Shown one piece after another: positions 22,822 to 31,323 of a DNA stretch of 57,529 nt (its first letter is position 1; each line of letters begins with the position of its first letter). The DNA lies in the NCBI GenBank assembly GCA_016882195.1, contig VGLU01000007.1, positions 1 through 57,529 of the forward strand, read 5' to 3'. The notes beneath the pieces were generated by a model. It saw only the letters and a list, made by a program, of their open reading frames with translations. It was not told the origin of the DNA and did no database searches. The translations under genes were made by a program, and so were the position numbers. This DNA comes from Thermoproteota archaeon (GTDB lineage Archaea > Thermoproteota > Methanomethylicia > Methanomethylicales > Methanomethylicaceae).

Positions 22822-24150
22822 GTGGTAACGTTGCTCTTGGACGACGTCAAGAAGATTCTGTCAAAATACCCCCTTTGCGACAACTGCCTAGGTAGACAGT
22901 TCGGGGGGCTCGCCAGGGGTGTCACCAACAAGGAGAGGGGGTACGCCCTTAAGCTGGCTCTGACGCTTGAGGCGCACATGGTCTCGAGGAGGGGGGACAG
23001 CAAGGGCGAGGCGCTTCTCAAGATTCTCGCATCCAATGGGGGGCACATGCCCGCCGCCAACGTTGTGGGCGGGGAGGTAAAAAAGAAGCACTGCTACCTC
23101 TGCGGGGACATGCTGGCGGAGATTCAGGGGTACGCCAAAGAGGTGGCAAAGAGCCTTGGAGAGTACAACTTCAACAACTTTCTGATTGGAGTGAAGATCG
23201 CTGGAGAGGTCGCGGAGAGGGAGGACAGGCTCAGGTCTGAGTTCGCCATAGAATACGGCGAGTCCCTGAAGATGGAGTGCAGCAGGGAGATAGGCAAGGA
23301 GGTCTCGAGGCTTACCGGCAAGGAGGTCGAGTTCAACAGACCAGACATCGTGGTGACCGTGGACCTTCCGGATCCCAAGATACACGTGAGATCCATGCCA
23401 CTCTACATCCTGGGCAGGTACAGGAAGATGGTCAGAGGCATCCCACAGTCGAGGTGGGACTGTGTCCACTGCGGAGGCAAGGGCTGTGAGGTCTGCCACG
23501 GTACAGGAAAGATCTACCCCGTCTCGGTGGAGGAGATCATAACGGGGCCGGTATTGGCTGCCACTAGCGGGATCTCCACCAAGTTCCATGGTGCTGGGAG
23601 GGAGGACGTGGACGCCATAGTCACCGGAAATGGCAGACCCTTCGTTGTGGAGGTGAAGGAGGCCAAGAACAGGAACCCGGACCTGAAGGCGTTGGAGGCC
23701 ACCATCAATGAGAGCGGAGAGGGAAGGGTAGAGGTAACGAAGCTGATGTTCTCGGACAAGAAGACCGTCAGGAGCCTGAAGGAGAGGGCGAAGATCGCCG
23801 AGAAGACCTACAGGGCGTTGGTGGAGACCGACAGCAAGATCACTAAGAGGGACCTGGCGAGGCTAGAGAAAAGCTTTAATGGATGTCTTATAAATCAATA
23901 CACTCCTAAAAGGGTACTGCATCGGCGCGCCGATAAACTGAGGCTCAAGAGGGTATACGAGATGCTGGCAAGGAAGATCGGTGATAAAAGGATAGAGCTG
24001 GTGGTTCGTTGCCAGGGCGGGCTCTACGTGAAGGAGCTCATATCTGGCGATGAGGGAAGGACGAAGCCAAGCGTCTCGGATGCCCTAGGTTTTGGCGCAC
24101 GGTGCATAGAGCTGGATGTAACTTCCGTAAATGAGGCGACTGAGAGATGA
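22822..24150 (+). CDS. pus10: tRNA pseudouridine synthase Pus10
   Basis: Makes pseudouridine at tRNA positions 54 and 55 in archaea. It has an N-terminal zinc-binding THUMP-like region (C19, C22, C91, C94, with further CxxC pairs at 214 and 217, and 222 and 225). The catalytic aspartate is in G-R-E-D-V-D (Asp262). Length 442 is normal. Start at GTG 22822. Its stop overlaps the L21e start (ATGA), so translation is coupled. Confidence 0.93.
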   Translation: MVTLLLDDVKKILSKYPLCDNCLGRQFGGLARGVTNKERGYALKLALTLEAHMVSRRGDSKGEALLKILASNGGHMPAANVVGGEVKKKHCYLCGDMLAEIQGYAKEVAKSLGEYNFNNFLIGVKIAGEVAEREDRLRSEFAIEYGESLKMECSREIGKEVSRLTGKEVEFNRPDIVVTVDLPDPKIHVRSMPLYILGRYRKMVRGIPQSRWDCVHCGGKGCEVCHGTGKIYPVSVEEIITGPVLAATSGISTKFHGAGREDVDAIVTGNGRPFVVEVKEAKNRNPDLKALEATINESGEGRVEVTKLMFSDKKTVRSLKERAKIAEKTYRALVETDSKITKRDLARLEKSFNGCLINQYTPKRVLHRRADKLRLKRVYEMLARKIGDKRIELVVRCQGGLYVKELISGDEGRTKPSVSDALGFGARCIELDVTSVNEATER

Positions 24151-24443
24151 AGCATTCGGTTGGGTATAGAAGCAGAACGAGGTCTCTGCTCAGCAAGAGG
24201 TCCAGGGAGGCGGGGCTCTCCCCGATAAACAGGATACTCAGGGACTACGCCGAGGGGGAGAAGGTGACCGTGAAGATCGACCCCTCCACCCTGAAGGGCA
24301 TGCCGCACAGGAGGTTCCAAGGCAGAACCGGCGTTGTGGTCGGCAAGAGGGGCAGGGCGTACGTTGTAAAGATGTACATGGGCGGATATGAGAAGACAAT
24401 AATAACAAGACCCGAACATATACGTCCTCTAGAGGGGCAGTAG
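24147..24443 (+). CDS. rpl21e: Ribosomal protein L21e
   Basis: The 98-residue protein has the basic N-terminus (R-S-R-T-R) and V-V-G-K-R-G-R-A-Y of archaeal/eukaryal L21e. The start overlaps the Pus10 stop. The operon order with Rpo4 downstream is the usual archaeal one. Confidence 0.95.
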   Translation: MKHSVGYRSRTRSLLSKRSREAGLSPINRILRDYAEGEKVTVKIDPSTLKGMPHRRFQGRTGVVVGKRGRAYVVKMYMGGYEKTIITRPEHIRPLEGQ

Positions 24444-24776
24444 ATGCCAAGGGAGATTGTTAAAGAGGAGGAGGTAACCCTCCCCCAGGTCAAGAAGTTA
24501 TTGGAGCAGAGGCAGAAGGAGGGGGAGCTCAGCTACCTGCAGAGGCTGACCTTTGACTACACGGTAAAGTTCTCCAAGCTGAGCGCCGAGAAGGCCGAAG
24601 GACTGCTGAAGAGGCTGAAGGAGGATGGGATCTCCCCCTCGGTGGCGTCCCAGATTGTGAACATAATGCCGACCAGCGTGGATGAGCTGAGGGCCGTCTT
24701 CGCGGGGGAGAGCAAGCCTGTTCTTCCCTCGGAGCTTGAGAAGATTCTGAGCGTAGTGAACTCCTTCAGAGAATAA
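24444..24776 (+). CDS. rpoF: RNA polymerase subunit Rpo4 (RpoF)
   Basis: Homologue of eukaryotic Rpb4, forms the stalk of RNA polymerase with Rpo7. The 110 residues are nearly all helical, with a C-terminal HRDC-like region (L-P-S-E-L-E-K-I-L). No space separates it from L21e. Rpo7 is not in this window. Confidence 0.92.
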   Translation: MPREIVKEEEVTLPQVKKLLEQRQKEGELSYLQRLTFDYTVKFSKLSAEKAEGLLKRLKEDGISPSVASQIVNIMPTSVDELRAVFAGESKPVLPSELEKILSVVNSFRE

Positions 24777-24833
24777 GAATTTTTAACCTAACTTAATATA
24801 GTGTATTCCATCTAATTTAGAGCGGTGGAGCCC

Positions 24834-25427
24834 ATGATGCCTGAAAACAGGGAGCCCCAGAGGAAGTTTGAGGAGTTCGCCTACGTGCTGGAGAACCTGC
24901 AATACGGGCATCCAAGGGACACTAGGCCGCTCTACAAGAGGGAGCCTGTGGTTCAGGCGGTGGGCGAGGACTTCTTCACGCTGCTGGAGCTCATACCCGT
25001 CCCAGGGGCGCCCCTCCAGGCCGGGGAGAGGATCGCCATAGGGAAGTGGGGGAGGGACAAGATAGACCACGTTAAGAGAAGGATAGACTACGAGGACTTG
25101 ACGCAGAATGCCAAGGACGAGCTCCAGATTGTTGTGGAGGATCTGGTCAGCAAGAACGAGGGCAGGTTTGTCTTCTTCTTCAACAACTCTGGACCGGTCA
25201 CCACGAGGATGCACTCGCTGGAACTGCTGCCGGGCATCGGCAAGAAGGCGATGTGGCAGATACTGGAGGAGAGGAAGAGGGGGCCCTTCACGAGTCTTGC
25301 GGATATACAGAGCAGGACCCACATAGCAGACCCAAAGAAGATAATAGTGAAGAGGATCTTCGTGGAGATAAGGAACGAGGACAAGTACTACATCTTCTGC
25401 AAACCTCCGGTAAAGAAGGAGATCTGA
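24834..25427 (+). CDS. DUF655 protein, predicted RNA-binding (helix-hairpin-helix)
   Basis: The protein has a beta-rich N-terminal domain and a C-terminal helix-hairpin-helix (L-P-G-I-G-K-K-A-M-W-Q-I-L). This fixed archaeal neighbour of Rpo4 and KsgA is thought to act in RNA metabolism; no activity has been established. The ATG at 24834 is preceded by GGTGG at proper spacing. Confidence 0.88.
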   Translation: MMPENREPQRKFEEFAYVLENLQYGHPRDTRPLYKREPVVQAVGEDFFTLLELIPVPGAPLQAGERIAIGKWGRDKIDHVKRRIDYEDLTQNAKDELQIVVEDLVSKNEGRFVFFFNNSGPVTTRMHSLELLPGIGKKAMWQILEERKRGPFTSLADIQSRTHIADPKKIIVKRIFVEIRNEDKYYIFCKPPVKKEI

Positions 25428-25430
25428 TGG

Positions 25431-26267
25431 TTGAGCGGGCAAGGTCTTCTCGACAAAACCCTCCGAATACTTGAAGAGTACGGCATAAGACCCAGCCGGA
25501 GGCTGGGGCAGTGCTATGTTATTGACCCAGAGCTGATGGCTTGCATCCTGGATGCTGCCAAGATAGAGCCAGAGGATGTCGTCCTAGAGATCGGTGCAGG
25601 GACGGGCACCCTCACGGCAAGACTGGCGGAGGTCGCGAAGAGAGTGATAGCTGTCGAGAAGGACGGCAACGCCGCAAGGGCTCTGCGAGATCTATTCTCG
25701 GGAAGAAGTAACGTCGAAGTTGTTAACGACGACATCCTTCTCATGGATCTGCCCTGCGTCGACAGGATTGTCTCCAACCTCCCCTACTCCATCTCGACGC
25801 CCATCACCTTCAAGCTTCTCCTTTATGGGGATTTTGGGTCGGCGGTGCTGACCTACCAGAAGGAGGTTGCTGACAGGTTGGTGGCTAGACCGGGGGGAAG
25901 AGACTACTCCAGACTGAGCGTGACGGCGTCACTCCTAGCAGAAATAGAGAAGGTCAGGAACTTTCCACCCGATTCGTTCTATCCCAAACCTATGGTCGAG
26001 AGCACCGTCGTGGTCGTGAGGAGGAAGGGCAGGGGGGAGTTTGACTGGAGGTTCTTAGACGGCACCTTGAAGACGCTCTTCTCTCAGCGCAGGAGGACTT
26101 TAAGGAAGGCGATGGCGACCTATTCCAAGATAAAAAAGGTGGAGTTTGAGGACATAGCAAAGGTCATTGATGAGGGGCTGATGGATACACGCGTCTTTGA
26201 GATCCAGCCCTCAGATTTTGTGCGGATCAGCGAGAGCCTGAAGAAGGTGAGCGGGGCGCCCGCCTAG
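25431..26267 (+). CDS. ksgA: 16S rRNA dimethyladenosine transferase KsgA/Dim1
   Basis: Dimethylates two adjacent adenines near the 3' end of 16S rRNA as a late quality check of small subunit assembly. SAM motif I is G-A-G-T-G-T-L (55-61), and the substrate-binding N-L-P-Y is at about 117-120. The C-terminal helical domain is present. Start at TTG 25431, immediately after the DUF655 stop; length 278 is normal. Confidence 0.94.
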   Translation: MSGQGLLDKTLRILEEYGIRPSRRLGQCYVIDPELMACILDAAKIEPEDVVLEIGAGTGTLTARLAEVAKRVIAVEKDGNAARALRDLFSGRSNVEVVNDDILLMDLPCVDRIVSNLPYSISTPITFKLLLYGDFGSAVLTYQKEVADRLVARPGGRDYSRLSVTASLLAEIEKVRNFPPDSFYPKPMVESTVVVVRRKGRGEFDWRFLDGTLKTLFSQRRRTLRKAMATYSKIKKVEFEDIAKVIDEGLMDTRVFEIQPSDFVRISESLKKVSGAPA

Positions 26268-26318
26268 GATTGTTCCTAAGGGGGTGGCGCTGACCGAACA
26301 TGAGATGGAGGGCGTCAG

Positions 26319-26924
26319 ATGAGCAGACTGAGGGTCGATGGGAAGGACGTGGTCGTGTTCCAGGGAGTCTACCCTCCATCAGAGGACACCTTTCTGTTGA
26401 TTGACGCCTTGAGGTCAGGGGCGGCGGGCGGGGCACTGGAGCTCTGCTGTGGTACAGGGGCCGTAGGGTTGAGCATCGCGGATAAATTGGACTCAATAAC
26501 GGCGCTGGACATAAACCCGATTGCGGTCAAGAATGCGCGACAGAACTACATGAACAACGGCCTCTCAGGGAGGCTAGACGCCGTCGTGGGTGACCTATTT
26601 TCCCCGCTGAAGAAGCAGAGCTTCGATCTGATATTTATGAACCCACCTTATCTGCTCGACGAGGAGGGAGGGCCGGAGGATCTCTCTTGGAGCGGCGGTG
26701 AGGGAGGGAGGAGAATAATTGACAGATTTATTGAGGGTTTGGGAGGGTTTCTGGGGGAGGAGGGGAGGGCCCTCTTCGTGCAATCAACACTGAATGGCAT
26801 TGATGAGAGCCTTGATATGATCAATGGAGAGGGTATGGTTGGAAGGGTCGTCAGTAAGGTGAATTTTCAGTTCGAGGGTCTGGTGGTAATCGAGGTTAGG
26901 CACCGTCCCCCTCAGAAAGACTAA
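26319..26924 (+). CDS. HemK/Mtq2-type glutamine methyltransferase
   Basis: Methylates the glutamine of the GGQ motif in release factor aRF1 in the Mtq2 branch. The V-Y-P-P-S-E-D-T-F-L-L entry motif and the catalytic N-P-P-Y are clear, with motif I E-L-C-C-G-T-G-A-V-G. The length (201) is normal for archaeal Mtq2. It follows KsgA as in other archaea. The partner Trm112 is not seen. Confidence 0.88.
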   Translation: MSRLRVDGKDVVVFQGVYPPSEDTFLLIDALRSGAAGGALELCCGTGAVGLSIADKLDSITALDINPIAVKNARQNYMNNGLSGRLDAVVGDLFSPLKKQSFDLIFMNPPYLLDEEGGPEDLSWSGGEGGRRIIDRFIEGLGGFLGEEGRALFVQSTLNGIDESLDMINGEGMVGRVVSKVNFQFEGLVVIEVRHRPPQKD

Positions 26925-26971
26925 AATACCAATGTCATTATCTCCATCTGGAAGCAGACGGAGGGAGGGAG

Positions 26972-27487
26972 ATGCCAGAGCGACCGGCTAGCTGCTACCG
27001 ACGCTTCGATACGCCACCGTACACTAGGAAGGAGTACATTAGAGGAGTTCCAGGATCCAAGATAACAAAGTTTGATTTCGGCAACACCAAGGGAGACTTC
27101 CCTGTGAAGTTGACGTTGGTTCCCCTAGAGGCAGGGCAGATCAGGCACAATGCCCTTGAGGCGGCGAGGGTCATCGCCACGAAGCACCTCTCAGCCGTGC
27201 TGGGCGAGACCGGCTATCACCTTAAGGTCAGGGTGTATCCTCACCAGGTATTGAGGGAGAACAAGATGATGGCCTTCGCGGGCGCGGACCGTCTTCAGGA
27301 CGGCATGAGAAAGTCCTTCGGGAAACCGGCCGGGACTGCCGCAAGGCTCAGGTTCTTGCAGCCCATAATGGATGTGTATGTGCCGGCCGACAAGAAAGAG
27401 GTCGCGAAGACGGCCCTGAAGCTGGTCATGGCTAAGGTGCCCATGCCGACTAGGATACTGGAAGAGAGTAACGCGTGCTTACGATGA
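26972..27487 (+). CDS. rpl10e: Ribosomal protein L10e (L16 family)
   Basis: The 171-residue protein has the N-terminal R-P-A-S-C-Y-R-R and G-V-P-G-S-K-I of L10e, and the family's central R-V-Y-P-H-Q-V-L-R-E-N-K block. The loop residues that reach the peptidyl transferase centre are conserved. It ends this operon. Confidence 0.95.
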   Translation: MPERPASCYRRFDTPPYTRKEYIRGVPGSKITKFDFGNTKGDFPVKLTLVPLEAGQIRHNALEAARVIATKHLSAVLGETGYHLKVRVYPHQVLRENKMMAFAGADRLQDGMRKSFGKPAGTAARLRFLQPIMDVYVPADKKEVAKTALKLVMAKVPMPTRILEESNACLR

Positions 27488-27644
27488 TTTCTTCCATATT
27501 TTTCATGTACGCAGTTATGGGTGGCAACCGGCAGATTTCAGGATCACGGACCATATGCTGAGAATCATGCAGAACGCTACCAGATACGGCAGACATATTT
27601 GGCGGGATTCTGAAATTGAGGGTTAGCGACTTGACGGGCCGGCG

Positions 27645-28619
27645 GTGTCTCCTTTGAGTTCGTATGAATATGATTTAGAGGTGGAGAGGGTCGTCAAGGA
27701 GGTCAAGTCCAGAGGTGCGAGACGTGTGTTGATTCAAGCCCCTGACGGGATCAAACAGTACCTCAAGGACCTCCATGAGAGGTTGGTCAGGGAGGGCATC
27801 GCCGTCGTCTTGTCTGCAGACCCTTGTTACGGCGGTTGCGACCTAGCGGATGAGGAGGCAGCATTTATGGGAGCCGAACTCCTGATACATGTAGGGCACC
27901 TCAAGTTCATCGATGCTGAGGAGAAGATCCCTACGATATACCTGCCCGCGAAACACCTCACGAAAATGAGCGTCCTGTCAGCAAAGACGGCAGAGTTCCT
28001 CAAGGCAAAGGGGATTAAGAGGGCTGGGTTGGTTGCAAATGCCCAGCATCAGGGATACCTTCAAGATTTCAAGAGGGCGCTCTCCAAGGTGGGAATAGAG
28101 GCTGCCGTGGACGAGGCAACAGGCGGACTGATCCTTGGCTGCAGAGTGGCGGCGGCTAAGAATATAGAGGATGGCGTGGACGCAGTGGTCTACATAGGCG
28201 GAGGCAACTTCCACGCCCTTGGCGTTGCGCTCGCCCTTGAGAGAAAGGTTTACATAGCCGACCCCTACCGCAATGAGGTTCGCGATGTTGAGGGACTCAA
28301 GAAGAAGGTCCTGGCGAGGCGGTGGTGGTCCATTGCGGAGGCGGCAAAAGCCAAGGCGTTCGGCATCATATTAGTCACGAAGCTTGGCCAATTAAACAGG
28401 GAGGCGGCCATGCGCCTAAAGGGCGCGCTTGAAGAGCGAGGAAGAGAGGTCGTGCTCATCGCGGCGGACGACGTCAATTGGGAGAGGATGGCAGCATTCC
28501 CCTTCATTGAGGCGTTCATTGTGACCGGCTGTCCTAGGATCACATTGGACAACCAGGAGAGCTTTGGTAAGCCAGTCCTCAATGAGGAGGACGCCTACGA
28601 CCTGCTGAAGAGGGTGTAG
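27645..28619 (+). CDS. dph2: Diphthamide biosynthesis enzyme Dph2
   Basis: A noncanonical radical SAM enzyme that adds the 3-amino-3-carboxypropyl group to a histidine of elongation factor 2. It has three homologous domains with the cluster cysteines in D-P-C-Y-G-G-C, L-I-L-G-C and V-T-G-C-P-R. The archaeal form is a homodimer. The start is a GTG at 27645. It begins a new operon of RNA processing, transcription and replication genes, and ends 4 bases before the methyltransferase. Confidence 0.93.
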   Translation: MSPLSSYEYDLEVERVVKEVKSRGARRVLIQAPDGIKQYLKDLHERLVREGIAVVLSADPCYGGCDLADEEAAFMGAELLIHVGHLKFIDAEEKIPTIYLPAKHLTKMSVLSAKTAEFLKAKGIKRAGLVANAQHQGYLQDFKRALSKVGIEAAVDEATGGLILGCRVAAAKNIEDGVDAVVYIGGGNFHALGVALALERKVYIADPYRNEVRDVEGLKKKVLARRWWSIAEAAKAKAFGIILVTKLGQLNREAAMRLKGALEERGREVVLIAADDVNWERMAAFPFIEAFIVTGCPRITLDNQESFGKPVLNEEDAYDLLKRV

Positions 28620-28623
28620 GAGG

Positions 28624-29250
28624 TTGATCAGGTCAAAGAGCGAGCTGGAGATACTCCTCGAGAGGATAGAGGGATTCAGATCTCCAAAGCTCCAGCTGGA
28701 ACAGTACAGGCTCCCGGCGCCCGTGGCGGCAGAGATCCTTTGGTACATCGGGCTGCGCCACAAAGACCTTGAGAACCTCATAGTGGCGGATCTAGGGTGC
28801 GGAACAGGCATGCTCACGGCTGGAGCGGCGCTCATGGGGGCGGATTACACAATCGGGGTGGACTTGGATGCTGACGCTCTCAGCGACGCAAAGAGGTGGA
28901 TCAGGAGGCTCCATCTCAAGGGCAGGGTGGACTTTTTGAGGGGCGCCGTGGAGGAGCTGTGTTTGAGGGCGGATGTTGTTATCCAAAATCCCCCCTTCGG
29001 CGTCAGGAAGAGGGAGGCGGACAGGATCTTCTTGAGGGCAGGGCTCAGGACCGCGCAGACGGTCTACTCTTTACATAAAGGGGGGGATGATGTCCGCAGG
29101 TTTATGAGGGGATTTGTGAAGGAGTGCGGAGGCAAGATCGATGAGGTCCTTCCGTTAAAGATAAAACTACCCCCTACATACCAGTTCCATAAAAGGAAGT
29201 TTCACGTGTTTGATGTTGATCTTTATAGAGTTGTGAGGGGAACGGAATGA
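28624..29250 (+). CDS. METTL5-like RNA N6-adenine methyltransferase
   Basis: Motif I is A-D-L-G-C-G-T-G-M-L and the catalytic tetrad is N-P-P-F. The length (208) and early L-E-Q-Y-R-L-P segment match METTL5, which methylates an adenine in small-subunit rRNA of eukaryotes. In archaea the function is probably similar. The stop overlaps the Csl4 start (ATGA). Confidence 0.88.
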   Translation: MIRSKSELEILLERIEGFRSPKLQLEQYRLPAPVAAEILWYIGLRHKDLENLIVADLGCGTGMLTAGAALMGADYTIGVDLDADALSDAKRWIRRLHLKGRVDFLRGAVEELCLRADVVIQNPPFGVRKREADRIFLRAGLRTAQTVYSLHKGGDDVRRFMRGFVKECGGKIDEVLPLKIKLPPTYQFHKRKFHVFDVDLYRVVRGTE

Positions 29251-29813
29251 ACAAAGAGAAGAAAGCAGTGGCGGTGCCCGGCGAGCAGTTGGGGGTTGAG
29301 GAGGAGTACATGCCCGGGGCTGGTGTTTATCTAGAGGATGGCAAGCTTTATTCCAGCACTGTGGGCACTCTTGACATAGACACAAAGAACAGGAGGATCG
29401 GGATCAGAGCCGGAAACATAGTCGCCATTCCCGAGGTCGGTGATATCGTGGAGGGGGTGGTTATCAGCCCTCTGAAGGAGGACTCTGCCATGATAAAGAT
29501 AATCGCGATAAGGGGGAAGAAGAATCTAACCGGAACCTTCACTGGGATCCTTCATGTGTCCCAAGCGGCGAAGAGTTATGTCAACACCATATATGATGTG
29601 CTGAACCTGAGCGACAGGATTCTTGCAAAGGTGGTCACCTCTTGGACCCCCTACCAGCTTTCCACGGCCGATGACGATCTGGGGGTAATCTATGCCACCT
29701 GTACGAAGTGTGGCGAGGAACTGGTGCTGAAGAGGGGGAGGCTGTTCTGTAACAGGGACAAGATTTTTGAGAGGAAAAAGGTATCCCGTTTATACCTGCT
29801 GAGGGAGGAGTAG
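29247..29813 (+). CDS. csl4: Exosome subunit Csl4
   Basis: RNA-binding cap subunit of the archaeal exosome. It has an N-terminal domain, an S1 domain (V-V-I-S-P-L-K-E-D-S) and a C-terminal zinc ribbon (C-T-K-C-G then C-N-R-D). Length 188 is normal. It precedes Rpo11, a common archaeal arrangement. Confidence 0.93.
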   Translation: MNKEKKAVAVPGEQLGVEEEYMPGAGVYLEDGKLYSSTVGTLDIDTKNRRIGIRAGNIVAIPEVGDIVEGVVISPLKEDSAMIKIIAIRGKKNLTGTFTGILHVSQAAKSYVNTIYDVLNLSDRILAKVVTSWTPYQLSTADDDLGVIYATCTKCGEELVLKRGRLFCNRDKIFERKKVSRLYLLREE

Positions 29814-29815
29814 AG

Positions 29816-30091
29816 ATGGTAATTAAGATTCTTAAAGAGGAGAAGGATAGGTTAGAGATTGAGATTTCAAATGAGGATCATACGATCGGAAACCTCTTAC
29901 GGACGGCATTATTGGCGGACAAGCACGTAAAGTATGCAGGGTATCAGATCGTCCATCCTCTGACGGGGGGCATAAGGCTGGTGGTCCAGACCGAGGGAGG
30001 GACCAAGCCGAGGGAGGCGCTCGTAAAGGCGCTCTCAAAGATCGAGACGGAGACCAAAGAGTTTCGTGACAAGTTCAAAAAGGCCCTTTAG
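29816..30091 (+). CDS. rpoL: RNA polymerase subunit Rpo11 (RpoL)
   Basis: The 91-residue alpha-like subunit that pairs with Rpo3. The conserved N-E-D-H-T-I-G-N-L-L-R segment and H-P-L-T-G-G are present. It starts 3 bases after Csl4. Confidence 0.95.
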   Translation: MVIKILKEEKDRLEIEISNEDHTIGNLLRTALLADKHVKYAGYQIVHPLTGGIRLVVQTEGGTKPREALVKALSKIETETKEFRDKFKKAL

Positions 30092-30105
30092 CAGAGGAAG
30101 GAAAA

Positions 30106-30519
30106 GTGGATGACGGACAGAAGGGCAGGATGAGGAGCATTCTGAGAGACAAGGATCTCGCCCGCTTAGGGGACTCTTTTGTAAATTTGATCTACTCCAC
30201 GGCGAAGACCAAGGCCAGCGGGAAACCTGTTGGAGAGAAGGTGCCGGACAGGGTTCTCTCACAGGCACTCGAGATCGCAAAACTGCCAGTTCAAATGAGG
30301 CTGACCCACGGAGAGAGGGGAGACGCCGTAGAGGCCGTGCTGGCTTATGCTTGGATGCACAACCTGCTACCCCTAGAGGAGGCCGTGACGATTCTTTATA
30401 CAACGATCTCCGGGGCGGAGTACGAGAGCAGATCGTTGGAGAGGGAGATCTCCGCGAAGGCCTTTTCAAGGCTCATCAGGGTAGCAGTTGACAGGATAGA
30501 GGGAGCAGACTGTGGGTAG
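30106..30519 (+). CDS. RNase III-like helical protein
   Basis: The 137-residue protein resembles the all-helical fold of the RNase III/MrnC type: L-G-D-S-F-V-N-L-I-Y-S near the N-terminus and R-G-D-A-V-E-A-V-L-A-Y, which carries a conserved Asp/Glu set. It lacks a double-stranded RNA-binding domain. The catalytic acids are partly conserved, so hydrolysis is possible but not certain. Start at GTG 30106 or ATG 30109. The end overlaps the next gene by 8 bases. Confidence 0.7.
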   Translation: MDDGQKGRMRSILRDKDLARLGDSFVNLIYSTAKTKASGKPVGEKVPDRVLSQALEIAKLPVQMRLTHGERGDAVEAVLAYAWMHNLLPLEEAVTILYTTISGAEYESRSLEREISAKAFSRLIRVAVDRIEGADCG

Positions 30520-30865
30520 AGGACGCCTGAAAAGAGAGGCAAGGGTCGCCTATATCGAGGCAATACCCAGAGGGCGCGTATTCCTGATAGCCATAGTCTT
30601 TAGAGGATGTTGGATTGACGGCATAATGATAAGAGGGGGCTACGAGGCCGTTGGGGAGTTAGAGGCCTGGCTCGCTGGCTCGGATTACTTCGAGGAGCTG
30701 TCAGGAATAGCTCTTGGTCTCGAGATGATGAATGTTCTTGGCGGTGCAGGAGTAAGAGACGTGGAGAGGTGGGCAGAGGGCAAGGGCAAGATGGTACTAC
30801 CCCTTGGCGCCAGGAATAGACAACAAGCACAGGTCATAATTGATGGTTTGAAACAGGCCCTTTGA
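30512..30865 (+). CDS. Short DUF99-like protein
   Basis: This 117-residue protein has a strand V-F-R-G-C-W-I-D-G-I and a later I-A-L-G-L-E-M-M-N-V-L-G-G-A-G-V-R-D-V-E-R segment. These are reminiscent of DUF99/endonuclease dU (V-x-F-R-G-G-x-x-x-x-G-V and I-x-F-x-G-F-N-x-V-D-I-x-x-L). The protein is shorter than that family (~190). The similarity is by eye only. It overlaps both neighbours, so it is part of the operon. Confidence 0.5.
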   Translation: MGRGRLKREARVAYIEAIPRGRVFLIAIVFRGCWIDGIMIRGGYEAVGELEAWLAGSDYFEELSGIALGLEMMNVLGGAGVRDVERWAEGKGKMVLPLGARNRQQAQVIIDGLKQAL

Positions 30866-31266
30866 GTAGAAAGGTTAAAATCGCCCAACTGATTTTGAGA
30901 GGCGGGGAATGGATCTTGGAGTACTGCCCTAAATGTGGAAGAATACTCAAAGAGGATCGGAAAAGGAAGCTATTAATTTGTACGGGGAAAATCAGCAAAG
31001 ACAGAAACTGCGATTATGAAAAGGCGTCGAGCGGAAAGGATGGCCAGCGATTTGTGGAGAACTTCAGCAGAAATAGAGAAACCGTCATAGTCAGGGACGG
31101 CGACAGGGCAAAGGAGGCTACGCTGCCAGTAACGAAGGCAGAGTGTCGGAGGTGCGGGAACATGCGGGCGTATTACTGGATGATGCAGACGAGGGGCGCG
31201 GACGAGCCGTCAACCAGGTTCTACAGGTGCACCAAATGCAACCTCACTTGGAGAGAGTACGAATAG
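30862..31266 (+). CDS. tfs: Transcription factor S (TFS)
   Basis: Induces RNA cleavage in stalled RNA polymerase. The N-terminal zinc ribbon is Y-C-P-K-C-G and the C-terminal ribbon C-R-R-C-G then C-T-K-C. The cleavage pair is Asp-Glu in R-G-A-D-E-P-S. Start at TTG 30862 gives a slightly long N-terminus; a start nearer the first zinc ribbon is possible. Confidence 0.92.
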   Translation: MSRKVKIAQLILRGGEWILEYCPKCGRILKEDRKRKLLICTGKISKDRNCDYEKASSGKDGQRFVENFSRNRETVIVRDGDRAKEATLPVTKAECRRCGNMRAYYWMMQTRGADEPSTRFYRCTKCNLTWREYE

Positions 31267-31323
31267 GGCAGTAGATTTTAAGTATCCCGACATAATATAG
31301 AGTTTAGCCGCGGAGGAGGTTTT

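Noticed and set aside
22888-23589. A 233-codon minus-strand frame inside pus10
   Set aside because: Shadow of pus10; low-complexity Leu/Pro/Arg composition.
27541-27644. A 23-codon frame before dph2
   Set aside because: No Shine-Dalgarno site, family or compositional bias; probably leader sequence.
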